Positions 44,115 through 52,873 of a DNA stretch of 64,000 bases are shown piece by piece. This DNA comes from JAMDEO01 sp963775295. Lineage in GTDB: Bacteria; Actinomycetota; Thermoleophilia; RBG-16-64-13. The stretch is from NCBI GenBank assembly GCA_963775295.1, contig CAVZIK010000006.1:3286001-3350000 (forward strand). The letters are read 5' to 3'. The notes under the pieces were generated by a model. That model was given only the letters and a program-made list of their open reading frames with translations. It ran no database searches and was not told the origin of the DNA. Every line of letters begins with the position of its first letter. The stretch's first letter is position 1. The position numbers were made by a program, and so were the translations under genes.

Positions 44115-45029
44115 TTGGCGAGCGTGACGGTCAGAATGAACACTGAGGCTCGACAGCAGCAGATCGTCCAAGCCGCGCTGGAAGCCATCGGAGAGTACGG
44201 AATCCAAGGGGCCACCATCTCTCGGATCGCCAAAGGAGCGGGCATCACCCCGGCGGCGCTCTACTCCCACTTCGAGAATCGCAGGGCCATCTTGATCGCC
44301 GCGTTGGACGAGGTTTACGGACAGATCACGGATAGTCACAGATCGTCCAGGAGCGAAGATCCGAGAGAGCTGTTCCGCCTGATATGTGAGAGACACACGC
44401 AAAAGGTGCTGAGCCAGGACAAGACCAGCCACGCCCACCTGTTCCTGGAATTCGTCGCCTCCGCGCCGGAGGAGGGCCTTCGCGAGGTGCTGCGGGAAAA
44501 GGAACTGGAAACCAAGACCTATCTGGCGTCTATCGTTGAGAGGTTTCAGACCCAGGGCCGGATCGCGAAGGAAGTCGACGCGGAGATGGTCGCGTGGCTT
44601 GTGGCCTGTTGGGCTTGGACGGGAGACGTCGCCAATCTTATGGATGCGACTTCGATATGGCACGAGAAGGTGTCAGCCCATCTCATGGAGTCGATTCTTG
44701 ATGTCCTCACACCGGCATCTCAGACGCGGGTCCAGAGCGCGAGTGCCTCAGAATCTCTCGCCCACACGCCCGAGATGATCTGTCCGCCCGACGAAACGCC
44801 CGCTTTGAATAGGAGTGACTGCGACCAGGTTCCGGACGGGGCGGTCTTCACGCTCGAAGAGGCCGCGACGATCCTCAAGATCTCGCTCGATGCCATCAGC
44901 GAGATGGTGAGCCTGAACCAGATCAGGTCGCTGTCGCTGGGAAGCCAAACGCGCATTGCGAGACGGGCCTTGCTCGCATTCCTCAGGGGAATGAGTGAGG
45001 AGGAGCTCGACCCGCTGGGAGGCTGCTGA
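44115..45029 (+). CDS. TetR-family regulator with an extra C-terminal excisionase-type HTH domain
   Basis: The 304 residues start at TTG 44115, five bases after AAGGAG. The N-terminal TetR HTH (about 12-58) has IVQAALEAIGEYGIQGATIS, then RIAKGAGITPAALYSHFENR. The ligand domain runs to about 200 (HLFLEFVASAPEEGLREVL, VAWLVACWAW). A linker rich in Ser/Pro follows, then residues ~243-290 form a second DNA-binding-like domain, FTLEEAATILKISLDAISEM through RIARRALLAFL, of the HTH_17/excisionase type. That addition is unusual for TetR proteins. The gene is divergent from the MBL-athLS run and paralogous to the regulator at 56128. Confidence 0.85.
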   Translation: MASVTVRMNTEARQQQIVQAALEAIGEYGIQGATISRIAKGAGITPAALYSHFENRRAILIAALDEVYGQITDSHRSSRSEDPRELFRLICERHTQKVLSQDKTSHAHLFLEFVASAPEEGLREVLREKELETKTYLASIVERFQTQGRIAKEVDAEMVAWLVACWAWTGDVANLMDATSIWHEKVSAHLMESILDVLTPASQTRVQSASASESLAHTPEMICPPDETPALNRSDCDQVPDGAVFTLEEAATILKISLDAISEMVSLNQIRSLSLGSQTRIARRALLAFLRGMSEEELDPLGGC

Positions 45030-45213
45030 AGAACGAAACCACAGCTGCCAAGACACGCCGGCCGGAACGATGGAGCGTCCTGCGCCTTCTCGCCGAGGTG
45101 GGGAGGGGTCGACCCAGAGGCGTTCGCCCGAGAGCACCGCGTCGCGGCTGGGCCCCGTATAGCCGGGATCCTGGAGAATGAGTGACGCCGTCTTCGGACA
45201 AGTCGATCTCGAG

Positions 45214-45354
45214 CTAGACGAGCTTCGCCTCCCAGACTGTCAGCTTCTCGTGTACCCACCGAGCGCAGACGGCCGGCTTGCCCGCTGCCACCAGCTTGTC
45301 GCAGGCATCCGGGCAATCGCAGTGGAGACGCCCCAAACCCCTCATGCGCGGCAT
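45214..45354 (-). CDS. 46-aa Cys-rich small protein
   Basis: The translation is MPRMRGLGRLHCDCPDACDK, then LVAAGKPAVC and ARWVHEKLTVWEAKLV. Four Cys (12, 14, 18, 30) and a nearby His (11) could form a zinc or Fe-S site. The ATG at 45354 is 16 bp after the stop of the creatinase-like gene and follows GGGGGA at about nine bases, so it looks like the last gene of that operon. The composition is coherent and the frame is not a shadow of another gene. Function unknown; it may be a metal-binding accessory or a rubredoxin-like peptide. Confidence 0.5.
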   Translation of the reverse strand: MPRMRGLGRLHCDCPDACDKLVAAGKPAVCARWVHEKLTVWEAKLV

Positions 45355-45370
45355 TCTTTGCTGTCCCCCA

Positions 45371-46606
45371 CTAATACGGCAACCAGCACTCGATGAGTTC
45401 CTGGGGGAACCGCGACAACAGCTCGTAGCCGTCATCCTTCACCAGCACCATGTCTTCGATGCGGACGCCGTGTTTTCCGCCGCGATGCCCGGCATAGGTC
45501 TCAAGGGCCAGCACCATGTTGGTCTTGATAGTCGTCGGCGGCACCCCGAGCACTTTGTGCATGTAGAGCAGCATGGGCGGATCGTGGAGCGTGAGGCCGA
45601 TCCCATGCCCGCAGCAGAGCGAGTTGATCTCGTTGAACTTGTCCCAACCCCAGTATTGCGGCGAATCCGGCCAGGCTTCAAAGATGTCGTAGTCCGTCAC
45701 GCCATCCTTCACGATGTCCATCGCCGCGTAGAGCATCTGCTTGGCCTCCGCGAACAACTCCTTCTGATGGTCTGTCGCCTTGCCGCAGCAGAACGTCCGA
45801 TAGATGCAGGTCTTATACCCCTGGTAGGAGGCGCCGTCGCAGTCCATGTAGACCAGATCGCCCGGGCGGACCATCCTGTCGGTGAAAGACCACCCGAAGG
45901 GGTTGGTGTTCTCGCCCGAGCAGCAGACGAAATCCTCCGTGTGGTCGACACCCTCGAGGTAGAGTTCCTTGAGGCCGATGCCAACCAGGTCGCACTCCCT
46001 CACACCCGGGCGGATGGCGTCGGCTATTGCGGCGAAGGCACGCTCCGAGTTCGAGCATGCCATCCTGATGATCTCGATCTCATCTGCGGTCTTGATCATC
46101 CGGGCGGTGTCGAGCGTCGGTTTGCAGTGGACGGCCGTGATTCCCTTCTCCCTGAAGCCTTCGACGTACAGGTGCTCCAGAGTGCTGCCGTCGATGCCGA
46201 GGGTCTCCTTCTCCACCCCGTACTGCGCCATGAGGTCGGCAATGCCCCCAATCCAGGCCTGCAGCACCGGGCTGCTGGTGTCGCGGGCGGTGAGACGCGG
46301 CATGCCAAATGATCCCTGGACCCCGGCCAACCACGGCATCCGCCGGTGGGTCTCCGCGGGGATGCCGCCTCCGATGAGATGCGGCTCGCCGTTGCGACTA
46401 ATGAAGATCGCCTGGTACTCCGAGGCGCGCATGGGAGTGGTGACGTAGTAGGAGGCTATGTACCTCATGTTATCCGCGTCCCACGTCACAATGGCGCCCA
46501 GGCCGTCCCTCTCCATCTCGGCCTTGACCTTCTCGAGCTTCTCCCTGCGCAGCCGCTCGTAGTCGACACGCTTCTCGTAGTCCACGGCCAGTTTCCCAAG
46601 TGCCAT
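45371..46606 (-). CDS. M24-family (creatinase/prolidase-fold) protein, copy 1
   Basis: This 411-residue protein has a creatinase N-terminal domain (1-165) and a pita-bread C-terminal domain. Canonical metal ligands of M24 peptidases are Asp, Asp, His, Glu, Glu. Here Asp255 (or Asp257) in YMDCDG, His334 in CGHGIGLTLHDPP, Glu369 in VLALET and Glu384 in VRIEDM are present, but the second Asp (usual GYxxDxxRT) is Cys267 in GYKTCIYRTF. It is therefore probably not a normal Xaa-Pro peptidase; creatinase and ectoine-hydrolase relatives act on non-peptide C-N bonds. It is near-identical in layout to the copy at 50405. The operon context suggests hydrolysis of a catabolic intermediate. Confidence 0.82.
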   Translation of the reverse strand: MALGKLAVDYEKRVDYERLRREKLEKVKAEMERDGLGAIVTWDADNMRYIASYYVTTPMRASEYQAIFISRNGEPHLIGGGIPAETHRRMPWLAGVQGSFGMPRLTARDTSSPVLQAWIGGIADLMAQYGVEKETLGIDGSTLEHLYVEGFREKGITAVHCKPTLDTARMIKTADEIEIIRMACSNSERAFAAIADAIRPGVRECDLVGIGLKELYLEGVDHTEDFVCCSGENTNPFGWSFTDRMVRPGDLVYMDCDGASYQGYKTCIYRTFCCGKATDHQKELFAEAKQMLYAAMDIVKDGVTDYDIFEAWPDSPQYWGWDKFNEINSLCCGHGIGLTLHDPPMLLYMHKVLGVPPTTIKTNMVLALETYAGHRGGKHGVRIEDMVLVKDDGYELLSRFPQELIECWLPY

Positions 46607-46618
46607 AGCTAGTCTCCC

Positions 46619-47404
46619 TTACTGAGCGCTGTATCCGCCGTCGACGCGAAGAATGTGTCCGTTCACCCAGTCCGAAGCCGGCGAGGCAAGAAACAGTATC
46701 GCCCCCTCGCAATCCTTCGGCTCCCCCAGTCGACCCATGGGCATCCGCCTGGCCACCGATTGGTAGACGGGCCCCTCAGGATCGTCGTACATCCACTGTG
46801 TGAGGGCCGATCGGGTCACCCCCGGGGCGATGGCGTTCACGTTGATGCCGTGGCAACCGACCTCACAGGCCAGCGACTTGGCCAGAGCATGCACGGCGGC
46901 TTTGGACGGGGAATATGCCGTGTAGCCCGTGTATCCCAATTCGCCCCGCACCGACCCGATCATGATGATCTTGCCTCCGCGCCCCTGCTCGATCATCGCC
47001 TTCACGACTTCCTTGCAGTAGTAGTACGTACCGTTGAGGTTGGCATCGATGACCGATTGCCACTCGGTATCACCCTGCTCGGTGATCGGCCCGGGGATGT
47101 TGATTCCCGCCGCCGTCACCAGGATGTCGACCCCGCCGTAGACAGTGACTGTCTCTGACACCACGCGGCTGACATCCGCGTGGCTCACCGTGTCCGCGGC
47201 GCGAAAACCCACGTCTCCACCGTCTGCGCGAATCCGCTCGACACATTCCTGACCGATGTCCGTTTCGAGTCCGGTCAACATGACCTTCGCTCCCGCGGCT
47301 GCAAGGGTCGAAGCCGCCGCAAAGCCGATCGCACCGGTGGCGCCGGTGACGAGGGCGACCTTGCCGGTCAGGTCGAAAAAGCCCAACAGGTCCTGCTTTT
47401 TCAT
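46619..47404 (-). CDS. Short-chain dehydrogenase/reductase
   Basis: A 261-residue classical SDR: TGATGAIG near 20, AAGINIPG, catalytic Ser in IMIGSVRGE, and YSPSKAA as the Tyr-x3-Lys motif. The end, GHILRVDGGYSAQ, is typical. The segment after the second strand is TGLETDI, lacking basic residues, which favours NAD(H). It lies 12 bp before copy 1 of the M24 gene and 21 bp after another SDR, so the two SDRs probably act in sequence or on opposite faces of one intermediate. Substrate unknown. Confidence 0.87.
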   Translation of the reverse strand: MKKQDLLGFFDLTGKVALVTGATGAIGFAAASTLAAAGAKVMLTGLETDIGQECVERIRADGGDVGFRAADTVSHADVSRVVSETVTVYGGVDILVTAAGINIPGPITEQGDTEWQSVIDANLNGTYYYCKEVVKAMIEQGRGGKIIMIGSVRGELGYTGYTAYSPSKAAVHALAKSLACEVGCHGINVNAIAPGVTRSALTQWMYDDPEGPVYQSVARRMPMGRLGEPKDCEGAILFLASPASDWVNGHILRVDGGYSAQ

Positions 47405-47425
47405 CTGTCGCTCCTCATGAGCCGC

Positions 47426-48217
47426 TCACTGAGCGGTCCAGCCGCCGTCGATGACCAGTGTCTGCCCGGTCATATAGTTCGAGGCGTCCGAGGCGAGGAA
47501 GTCCACCGCGCCGGTCAGTTCATCTATGGTCCCCAGCCGACCCATCGGGGTGCGGCGAAGTATGTAGTTGAGGACCTGCTCGTCGTTCTTGAGCGTCTGC
47601 TCGTTCATCGAGGTCATCACGTAGCCCGGGCAAAGGGCGTTGACCTGGATGTTGTACTTGGCCCATTCCACTCCGAGCGAGCGCGTCATCTGCACCACGC
47701 CGCCTTTGGCGACACAATATGGCAGCAGCTGCTTGTCACCGACCATGCCGAGCATGGAGGCGATGTTGACTATCTTCCCGGACTTCTGGGCGATCATCTG
47801 CTTTCCGACGGCGATCGACGTTAGGAACACGCCCTTGAGATCCACGTCGATCACGCGGTCCCAGTCCTCCTCGGACAATTCCTCAGACGGCTTTCTCCGG
47901 GCGGTTCCCGCATTGTTCACCAGCACGTCGATACGACCGAAGACGTCGACGATTTCGTTCGTCAACCTCTCGATGGCCAAGCGATCGGTAACGTCGCAGG
48001 CGCGGCCAAGAGAGCTGCAGCCCAGGCTGCGCATATCCTCGGCGGCCGCGTCGCAGTCCGCCTGATTCCTGCTGGTGACGACCAGATGGGCTCCGTGTTG
48101 GGCCAGGCTTCGGGCGATGCCGTAGCCGATGCCCCTAGTGGCCCCAGTGACAAGGGCGACCTTGCCCGCGAGGCTTAAAGGATCCGTGCCCGGCCCCGGC
48201 GCGGCATCGGGGCTCAT
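47426..48217 (-). CDS. Short-chain dehydrogenase/reductase
   Basis: A 263-residue SDR with TGATRGIG near 25, NNAG near 107, catalytic Ser in IASMLGM and YCVAKGG as the Tyr-x3-Lys motif, ending TLVIDGGWTAQ. SRNQADCD after the second strand could accept NADP(H), unlike its neighbour. Its ATG overlaps the dehydratase stop as ATGA, indicating translational coupling. It may be a gluconate-5-dehydrogenase-like or FabG-like enzyme; in this operon a hydroxy/keto acid or cyclic ketone is more likely. Confidence 0.87.
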   Translation of the reverse strand: MSPDAAPGPGTDPLSLAGKVALVTGATRGIGYGIARSLAQHGAHLVVTSRNQADCDAAAEDMRSLGCSSLGRACDVTDRLAIERLTNEIVDVFGRIDVLVNNAGTARRKPSEELSEEDWDRVIDVDLKGVFLTSIAVGKQMIAQKSGKIVNIASMLGMVGDKQLLPYCVAKGGVVQMTRSLGVEWAKYNIQVNALCPGYVMTSMNEQTLKNDEQVLNYILRRTPMGRLGTIDELTGAVDFLASDASNYMTGQTLVIDGGWTAQ

Positions 48218-49716
48218 TCGCCCGCTCCCGCTTCACTCGCCATTCTGGCCTTCGTCTCCAGGGTCTCCTTCGAGTCGGTGATGCCCGCGATGTCGGTCGC
48301 GTACCGCATCTTGCGGTCGAATTGCAGCTGCCGCTGGATGACCACCTTCATGGCCTGCGGCGAACCGGCCCCGTGCATCGACTCCACCAGGGCGGTGCCG
48401 CCGCTCAGGGATTCGATGAGTCGCGCGATGCGGACGCGGTCTCTGGGCGCGACCCCGGCGACGCCTTTCATGTATTTCTCGACGTACTTGCCGACGGCCG
48501 GATCATCCAGGTCCTGCTCGGAGGGGATGGTCGCCAACAGTCCCCCGGCGATGTCCTGCGCCAGCCGGGCGATCTCGTAGATGTGCCGGCTCACATTCAG
48601 CTTGGTGACGTTGGCCAGAAGCGGGTCGACGAAGCACTGCCCGGACGCGTTAGAACTTCCTTCGTAGGAGCAGGCGAGAGAGCAGCAATACATCGTCTCC
48701 GCCAAATGTCCCATCTCCGTGAGTTTGTCCTTCACGTGACTGGCCCTTACCGTGCCCTGGTATGTCGCGAGCACCGTGCACGCGCCGGTGAGCACGTCCG
48801 ACACGCCCGACTTGCAGCCGCCGTAGTTCTGGCGATGATAGGCGGCAAACCTCTCCACGAGCATCCCGGCGAATTCGTATTCGCCGCACAGGAAGAGGCG
48901 CTCGTTGGGCACGAACACATCCTCGAAAACCACCAACGCCTCGCCGCCGACCGCGCCAAAACAGGAGTTCCCCTGGTCGAGGTTCCCCTCTTCCTTGCGC
49001 GAGTCGTTGGACTGTCTGCCAAAGATGCAGATGATCCCAGGAGTGTCGGTGGGTATGGCGAAGGCCAAGGCGTAGTCCGCGTCTTCCGGTCCCATGGCGA
49101 TCGTGGGCATCACGATTATCTCGTGTGAGTTGACGGCGCCCGTTTGATGGGCCTTGGCGCCACGCACAACCACCCCCTCTTCGCGTCGCTCGACAACGTG
49201 TAGAAACTGATCAGGATCCTCTTGCTTGCTGGGGGCGAGGCTTCGGTCACCCTTGGGATCGGTCATGGCCCCGTCGCACATCCGGTCCGATTCTTGGATC
49301 TCGAGCAGGTACTTCAAGAAGCGCTGGTGATAGTCGGTCCCCTTCGCCTGGTCGACCTCGTAGGTCACTCCGTAGATGGCGTTGAGTGCATCCCACCCGA
49401 CGCAGCGCTGAAAGCAGGATCCGGTCTTCTGGGCAATGCCTCTGAGAGCCTTGACCTTCTTGACCAGATCTTCCGGGTTCTGATGAATGTGGGTGAAACG
49501 GTTTATTCGCTTGCCCGTGAGATGAGAGACGGCCGTCCGCATGCCATCTCCGGTCTCGTGCTCAAGGTCTAGGTCGTAGGTAAGAGCCGCGGCGTTGATG
49601 TGAGGTCTGATCGCAGGATGATCGACCCAGTCGTCGATCTTGCGACCGCGCCAGTATACGACGGTCTTCAGTTCCCGCAGGCTGGCAATGTACTCGTCCG
49701 GGGTCATCATCGACAT
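48214..49716 (-). CDS. 4-Hydroxybutyryl-CoA dehydratase / vinylacetyl-CoA isomerase family protein
   Basis: The 500 residues fit AbfD-type flavoproteins of the HpaB superfamily. The [4Fe-4S] ligands of the Clostridium enzyme (Cys99, Cys103, His292, Cys299) match Cys101, Cys105 (SCFQRC), His294 and Cys301 (YHRQNYGGC) at a constant offset of two. That separates it from the oxygen-using hydroxylases of the superfamily, which lack the cluster. Members remove water from 4-hydroxybutyryl-CoA to give crotonyl-CoA by a ketyl-radical mechanism. The real substrate here may be a related hydroxyacyl-CoA. GAGGGAG four bases before the ATG sets the start. No crotonase gene is nearby. Confidence 0.87.
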   Translation of the reverse strand: MSMMTPDEYIASLRELKTVVYWRGRKIDDWVDHPAIRPHINAAALTYDLDLEHETGDGMRTAVSHLTGKRINRFTHIHQNPEDLVKKVKALRGIAQKTGSCFQRCVGWDALNAIYGVTYEVDQAKGTDYHQRFLKYLLEIQESDRMCDGAMTDPKGDRSLAPSKQEDPDQFLHVVERREEGVVVRGAKAHQTGAVNSHEIIVMPTIAMGPEDADYALAFAIPTDTPGIICIFGRQSNDSRKEEGNLDQGNSCFGAVGGEALVVFEDVFVPNERLFLCGEYEFAGMLVERFAAYHRQNYGGCKSGVSDVLTGACTVLATYQGTVRASHVKDKLTEMGHLAETMYCCSLACSYEGSSNASGQCFVDPLLANVTKLNVSRHIYEIARLAQDIAGGLLATIPSEQDLDDPAVGKYVEKYMKGVAGVAPRDRVRIARLIESLSGGTALVESMHGAGSPQAMKVVIQRQLQFDRKMRYATDIAGITDSKETLETKARMASEAGAGE

Positions 49717-49730
49717 TCGTCTCCCTCGCG

Positions 49731-50393
49731 CTAGCCGTATGCTTCCATCTTAACGTCTGCGCCGACGGTGTAGGCCATATCCGTGCATGCGGCTATGTCG
49801 TCCATCGTGTAGCCGTGCGCGACCTCCTCCAGCACGAAACCGCGGTCTGGGTAGCGCCTGAAGAGTGCGCGCTCGGTAAGAACGACGTCGGCCTCCGCGG
49901 CACCGGTGAGCGGATAGGTACAGCGATCCACCAGCTTGGTCGAGCCGTCTTTGGAGCAGTGTTCGGTGAGCACATACACCGTTCGTGCTCCGGCGAGTAG
50001 ATCCATGGCGCCGCCCATGCCGGCGATGCGCCCGCCGGGAACCTCATAGCTGGCGATATTGCCCTCGCCGTCCACTTGCAGCGTCCCCAGGAACGTCGCG
50101 TCGACATGGCCTCCGCGGATCATCCCGAACGAGACGTCGGAGCCAAAGAAGCTGCCACCGGGTGCCAGCATGATCGGCTGACCGCTGGCGTTGGCGCGAT
50201 CTGGGTCCGCGCAATGCCCGGTCGCGGCCGCTCCCACCCCGAGTGCGCCGTTCTCGCTGTGGATGATCACGTCGACCTCGGCGTCGACGTAGTTCGCCAC
50301 CAGTCCCGGGAGTCCAATCCCCAGGTTGATGATCTCTCCGTCCTTGAGTTCGGCGGCGGCCCGTCTAGCGATGATCTGCTTGATATCTCTCAC
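49731..50393 (-). CDS. 3-Oxoacid/acetoacetate-type CoA-transferase, beta subunit
   Basis: The protein has 220 residues from GTG 50393, seven bases after AAGGGA. Motifs are INLGIGLPGLVANYV, the catalytic Glu47 in HSENGALG, GGSFFGSDVSFGMIRGGH and GAMDLLAGA. It moves CoA between acyl donors such as acetyl-CoA and acetoacetate via a glutamyl-CoA intermediate. Its alpha partner (55264-55956) is 4.9 kb away at the other end of the operon, whereas family subunits are normally adjacent. It sits 14 bp before the dehydratase and 11 bp after M24 copy 2. Confidence 0.88.
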   Translation of the reverse strand: MRDIKQIIARRAAAELKDGEIINLGIGLPGLVANYVDAEVDVIIHSENGALGVGAAATGHCADPDRANASGQPIMLAPGGSFFGSDVSFGMIRGGHVDATFLGTLQVDGEGNIASYEVPGGRIAGMGGAMDLLAGARTVYVLTEHCSKDGSTKLVDRCTYPLTGAAEADVVLTERALFRRYPDRGFVLEEVAHGYTMDDIAACTDMAYTVGADVKMEAYG

Positions 50394-50404
50394 GCTGCCA
50401 TCCC

Positions 50405-51640
50405 TTAGTAGGAAATCCAGCACTCGATCAGTTCCTGCGGGAACCTCGAAAGCAATTCATAGCCGTCGTCCTTCACCAGGACCATGTCCTCGATGCGCAC
50501 GCCGTCGCGGCCTCCCTTGTGGCCTGCGTAGGTCTCGAGAGCGAGGACCATCCCGGTCTTGAAGGTGTAGGCCGGAAGGCCCAACTCCCTGTGGGTGTAG
50601 AAGATCATGGGCGGATCGTGGAGCGTCAGCCCGATACCGTGACCGCACGCAAGCGGGTTGACCTCGGCCCAGGTGTCGTACCCCCAATACTTGGGAGAGT
50701 CCGGCCATTGTGCCAGGATATCGTGGTCGGTGGCGCCATCCTTGACCACGTTCATGCCGGCGTAGAGCATCTCCTTGGCCTCAGTGAAGAGCTCCTTCTG
50801 CTCGGAGGTGGCCTTACCACAGGCGAAAGTCCGGTAGATGCAGGTCTTGTAGCCCTGATAGGAGGCGCCGTCGCAGTCTATGTAAACGAGGTCGCCTGGG
50901 CGCACCATCTTATCGGTGAAGGACCAGCCGTAGGGGTTGGTGTTCTCCCCGCTCATGCACACGAAGTCTTCGGTGTGGTCCACCCCTTCGGCGTAGAGTT
51001 CCTTCAATCCGATGCCCACCAGTTCACATTCCTTGACCCCCGGACGGATGGAGTCGGCAATGGCCGCGAAAGCCCGTTCGGAGTTGGAGCAGGCCATCCT
51101 GATGAGTTCGATTTCATCGACCGTCTTGATGGACCGGGCCCGGTCGAGGGTGGGCTTCACGTGGACGCACTTGATCCCCTTCTCCCGAAAGCCCTCAAAG
51201 AACAGATGCTCGAGGGTACTCCCGTCGATGCCCAGGGTCTCCTTCTCCACGCCGTAATCGGCCATGAGCTTCCCGATACCATTGATCCACGCTTGGAGGA
51301 TGGGATTGGTGGTATCGCTGGCCGAGAGCCTGGGCATGCCGAACGAGCCCTGAACGCCTGCCAGCCACGGCATCTTGCGCGCGGTTAGGCTCGGAGTTCC
51401 CCCTCCGATGAGGTGCGGCTCACCATTGCGCGCGATGAACACGGCCTGATACTCGGAAACCCGGAGGGGAGTGGTGACGTAATACGACGAGATGTAACGG
51501 ATGTTGTCGGCATCCCAGGTGATGATGGCTCCGACGCCGTCCTTTGCCATCTCGGCCTTGACCTTCTCCAACTTCTCACGGCGGAGGCGATCGTAGTTCA
51601 CTCGCTGTTCGTAATCCACTGCCAACTTGCCAAGCGCCAT
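50405..51640 (-). CDS. M24-family (creatinase/prolidase-fold) protein, copy 2
   Basis: The protein has 411 residues from ATG 51640, six bases after AAGGAA; the longer frame adds a Ser-rich tail unrelated to copy 1. It matches copy 1 residue for residue over most of its length. It keeps the same metal-site pattern, with Cys267 replacing the second Asp (IDCDGASYQGYKTCIYRTF), and His334, Glu369 and Glu384 intact. Two co-regulated copies with identical substitutions suggest either a heteromer or two activities on similar substrates, not redundancy by chance. It lies between the thiolase and CoA-transferase beta genes. Confidence 0.82.
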   Translation of the reverse strand: MALGKLAVDYEQRVNYDRLRREKLEKVKAEMAKDGVGAIITWDADNIRYISSYYVTTPLRVSEYQAVFIARNGEPHLIGGGTPSLTARKMPWLAGVQGSFGMPRLSASDTTNPILQAWINGIGKLMADYGVEKETLGIDGSTLEHLFFEGFREKGIKCVHVKPTLDRARSIKTVDEIELIRMACSNSERAFAAIADSIRPGVKECELVGIGLKELYAEGVDHTEDFVCMSGENTNPYGWSFTDKMVRPGDLVYIDCDGASYQGYKTCIYRTFACGKATSEQKELFTEAKEMLYAGMNVVKDGATDHDILAQWPDSPKYWGYDTWAEVNPLACGHGIGLTLHDPPMIFYTHRELGLPAYTFKTGMVLALETYAGHKGGRDGVRIEDMVLVKDDGYELLSRFPQELIECWISY

Positions 51641-51680
51641 GTCTAGTTCCTTCCCAGTCGCTTCTCGGTGCTCAAATGCG

Positions 51681-52868
51681 TCATTTGCGCTCGATGATTG
51701 CGGCAATGCCTTGCCCCCCACCGATGCACAGTGTCTCGAGCCCATAACGGGCTTCCCGCCGCTTCATTTCGTGGAGAAGAGTTGCCATGATCCTCGCCCC
51801 GGTGCACCCGATGGGGTGGCCGAGGGCGATGCCGGACCCATTGACGTTCAAGTTCGAAAGATCTGATATCCCGAGCTCTTTGATGACGCCCAAGGCTTGC
51901 GCGGCAAAGGCCTCGTTCAACTCGATCACGTCCATGTCCGCAAGGCTGAGGCCGGCCTTAGCCAGCACCTTCCGCACGGCGTGGACGGGCCCAAGACCCA
52001 TGTACGCAGGATGCACGCCCGCCACCGCCCACGCCCGCACGTAGCCCAAGGGCTCCAGGCCGCGAGCGAGCGCTGTTTCCTCAGCCATGAGGACGCATGC
52101 AGCCGCACCGTCATTCATCCCCGAGGAGTTACCCGCCGTAATGGTATCCCCGCATACCGGTTTCAGGCCGGCAAGGCTCTCCAGTGTCGTACCTGGGCGA
52201 GGATGCTCGTCTGTGTCGAAGATCGCCGGGCCCTTCTTCGTCTCCACGGTGAACGGCACGATCTCATCCCTGAACTTACCCGCCTCGATCGCCGCCCGAC
52301 AGTTCTGCTGGCTACGCAGGGCGAACTCGTCCTGCTCTTCCCGAGTAATGCCCAGCTTGGCCGCGACATTCGCGGCGGTGTGGAGCATGGTCGGAACGCG
52401 CCCCAGCTTGTGGGTGGAAATATTCTCCGACGTCCTGTCCCAGCGATCGCAGAAGACCTGATCTCCCATTCTCATTCCCCAGCGAGCCCCGGTGGAGTAG
52501 TACTCGATGTTGCTCATGCTTTCGACTCCGCCGGCCACTACGATCTGGGCGTTTCCGGTCTGGATCTGCATGGTGGCGTCGCAGATGGCCTGGAGTCCGG
52601 AGCCACACTGGCGTTCGACCCCATATGCCGGTATCTCGGCGGGAAAGTCCGCGAGAAGGAGTGCTTGGCGCGCCACATTGGGCGACTCGCCGCTCACAAA
52701 CGTATGGCCCATCACCACTTCGTCCACCTGCGTGGGATCGACTTCGGCGCGATCGACCGCCGCGCGCACCACCGCCGCAGCCAATTCATGCGCCGGTACT
52801 GAGCGAAGCGCCCCCCCGAACCGACCTATCGCCGTACGTGTTGCACTAACGATCACAACCTCTTGCAC
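51681..52868 (-). CDS. Acetyl-CoA acetyltransferase (thiolase)
   Basis: The protein has about 395 residues. I choose GTG 52868, eight bases after AAGGAG, which gives the standard start (M)QEVVIVSATRTAIGRFGG; the ATG at 52874 is only two bases from that site. The acyl-accepting Cys88 is in ERQCGSGLQA, the catalytic His in NGSGIALGHPIGCTGAR, and the second Cys in CIGGGQG. It cleaves acetoacetyl-CoA (or a longer 3-oxoacyl-CoA) with CoA to acetyl-CoA. With the CoA-transferase and hydroxyacyl-CoA dehydrogenase it completes a route from a 3-hydroxy/3-oxo acid to acetyl-CoA, feeding Pta-AckA. Confidence 0.9.
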   Translation of the reverse strand: MQEVVIVSATRTAIGRFGGALRSVPAHELAAAVVRAAVDRAEVDPTQVDEVVMGHTFVSGESPNVARQALLLADFPAEIPAYGVERQCGSGLQAICDATMQIQTGNAQIVVAGGVESMSNIEYYSTGARWGMRMGDQVFCDRWDRTSENISTHKLGRVPTMLHTAANVAAKLGITREEQDEFALRSQQNCRAAIEAGKFRDEIVPFTVETKKGPAIFDTDEHPRPGTTLESLAGLKPVCGDTITAGNSSGMNDGAAACVLMAEETALARGLEPLGYVRAWAVAGVHPAYMGLGPVHAVRKVLAKAGLSLADMDVIELNEAFAAQALGVIKELGISDLSNLNVNGSGIALGHPIGCTGARIMATLLHEMKRREARYGLETLCIGGGQGIAAIIERK

Positions 52869-52873
52869 GTTCA

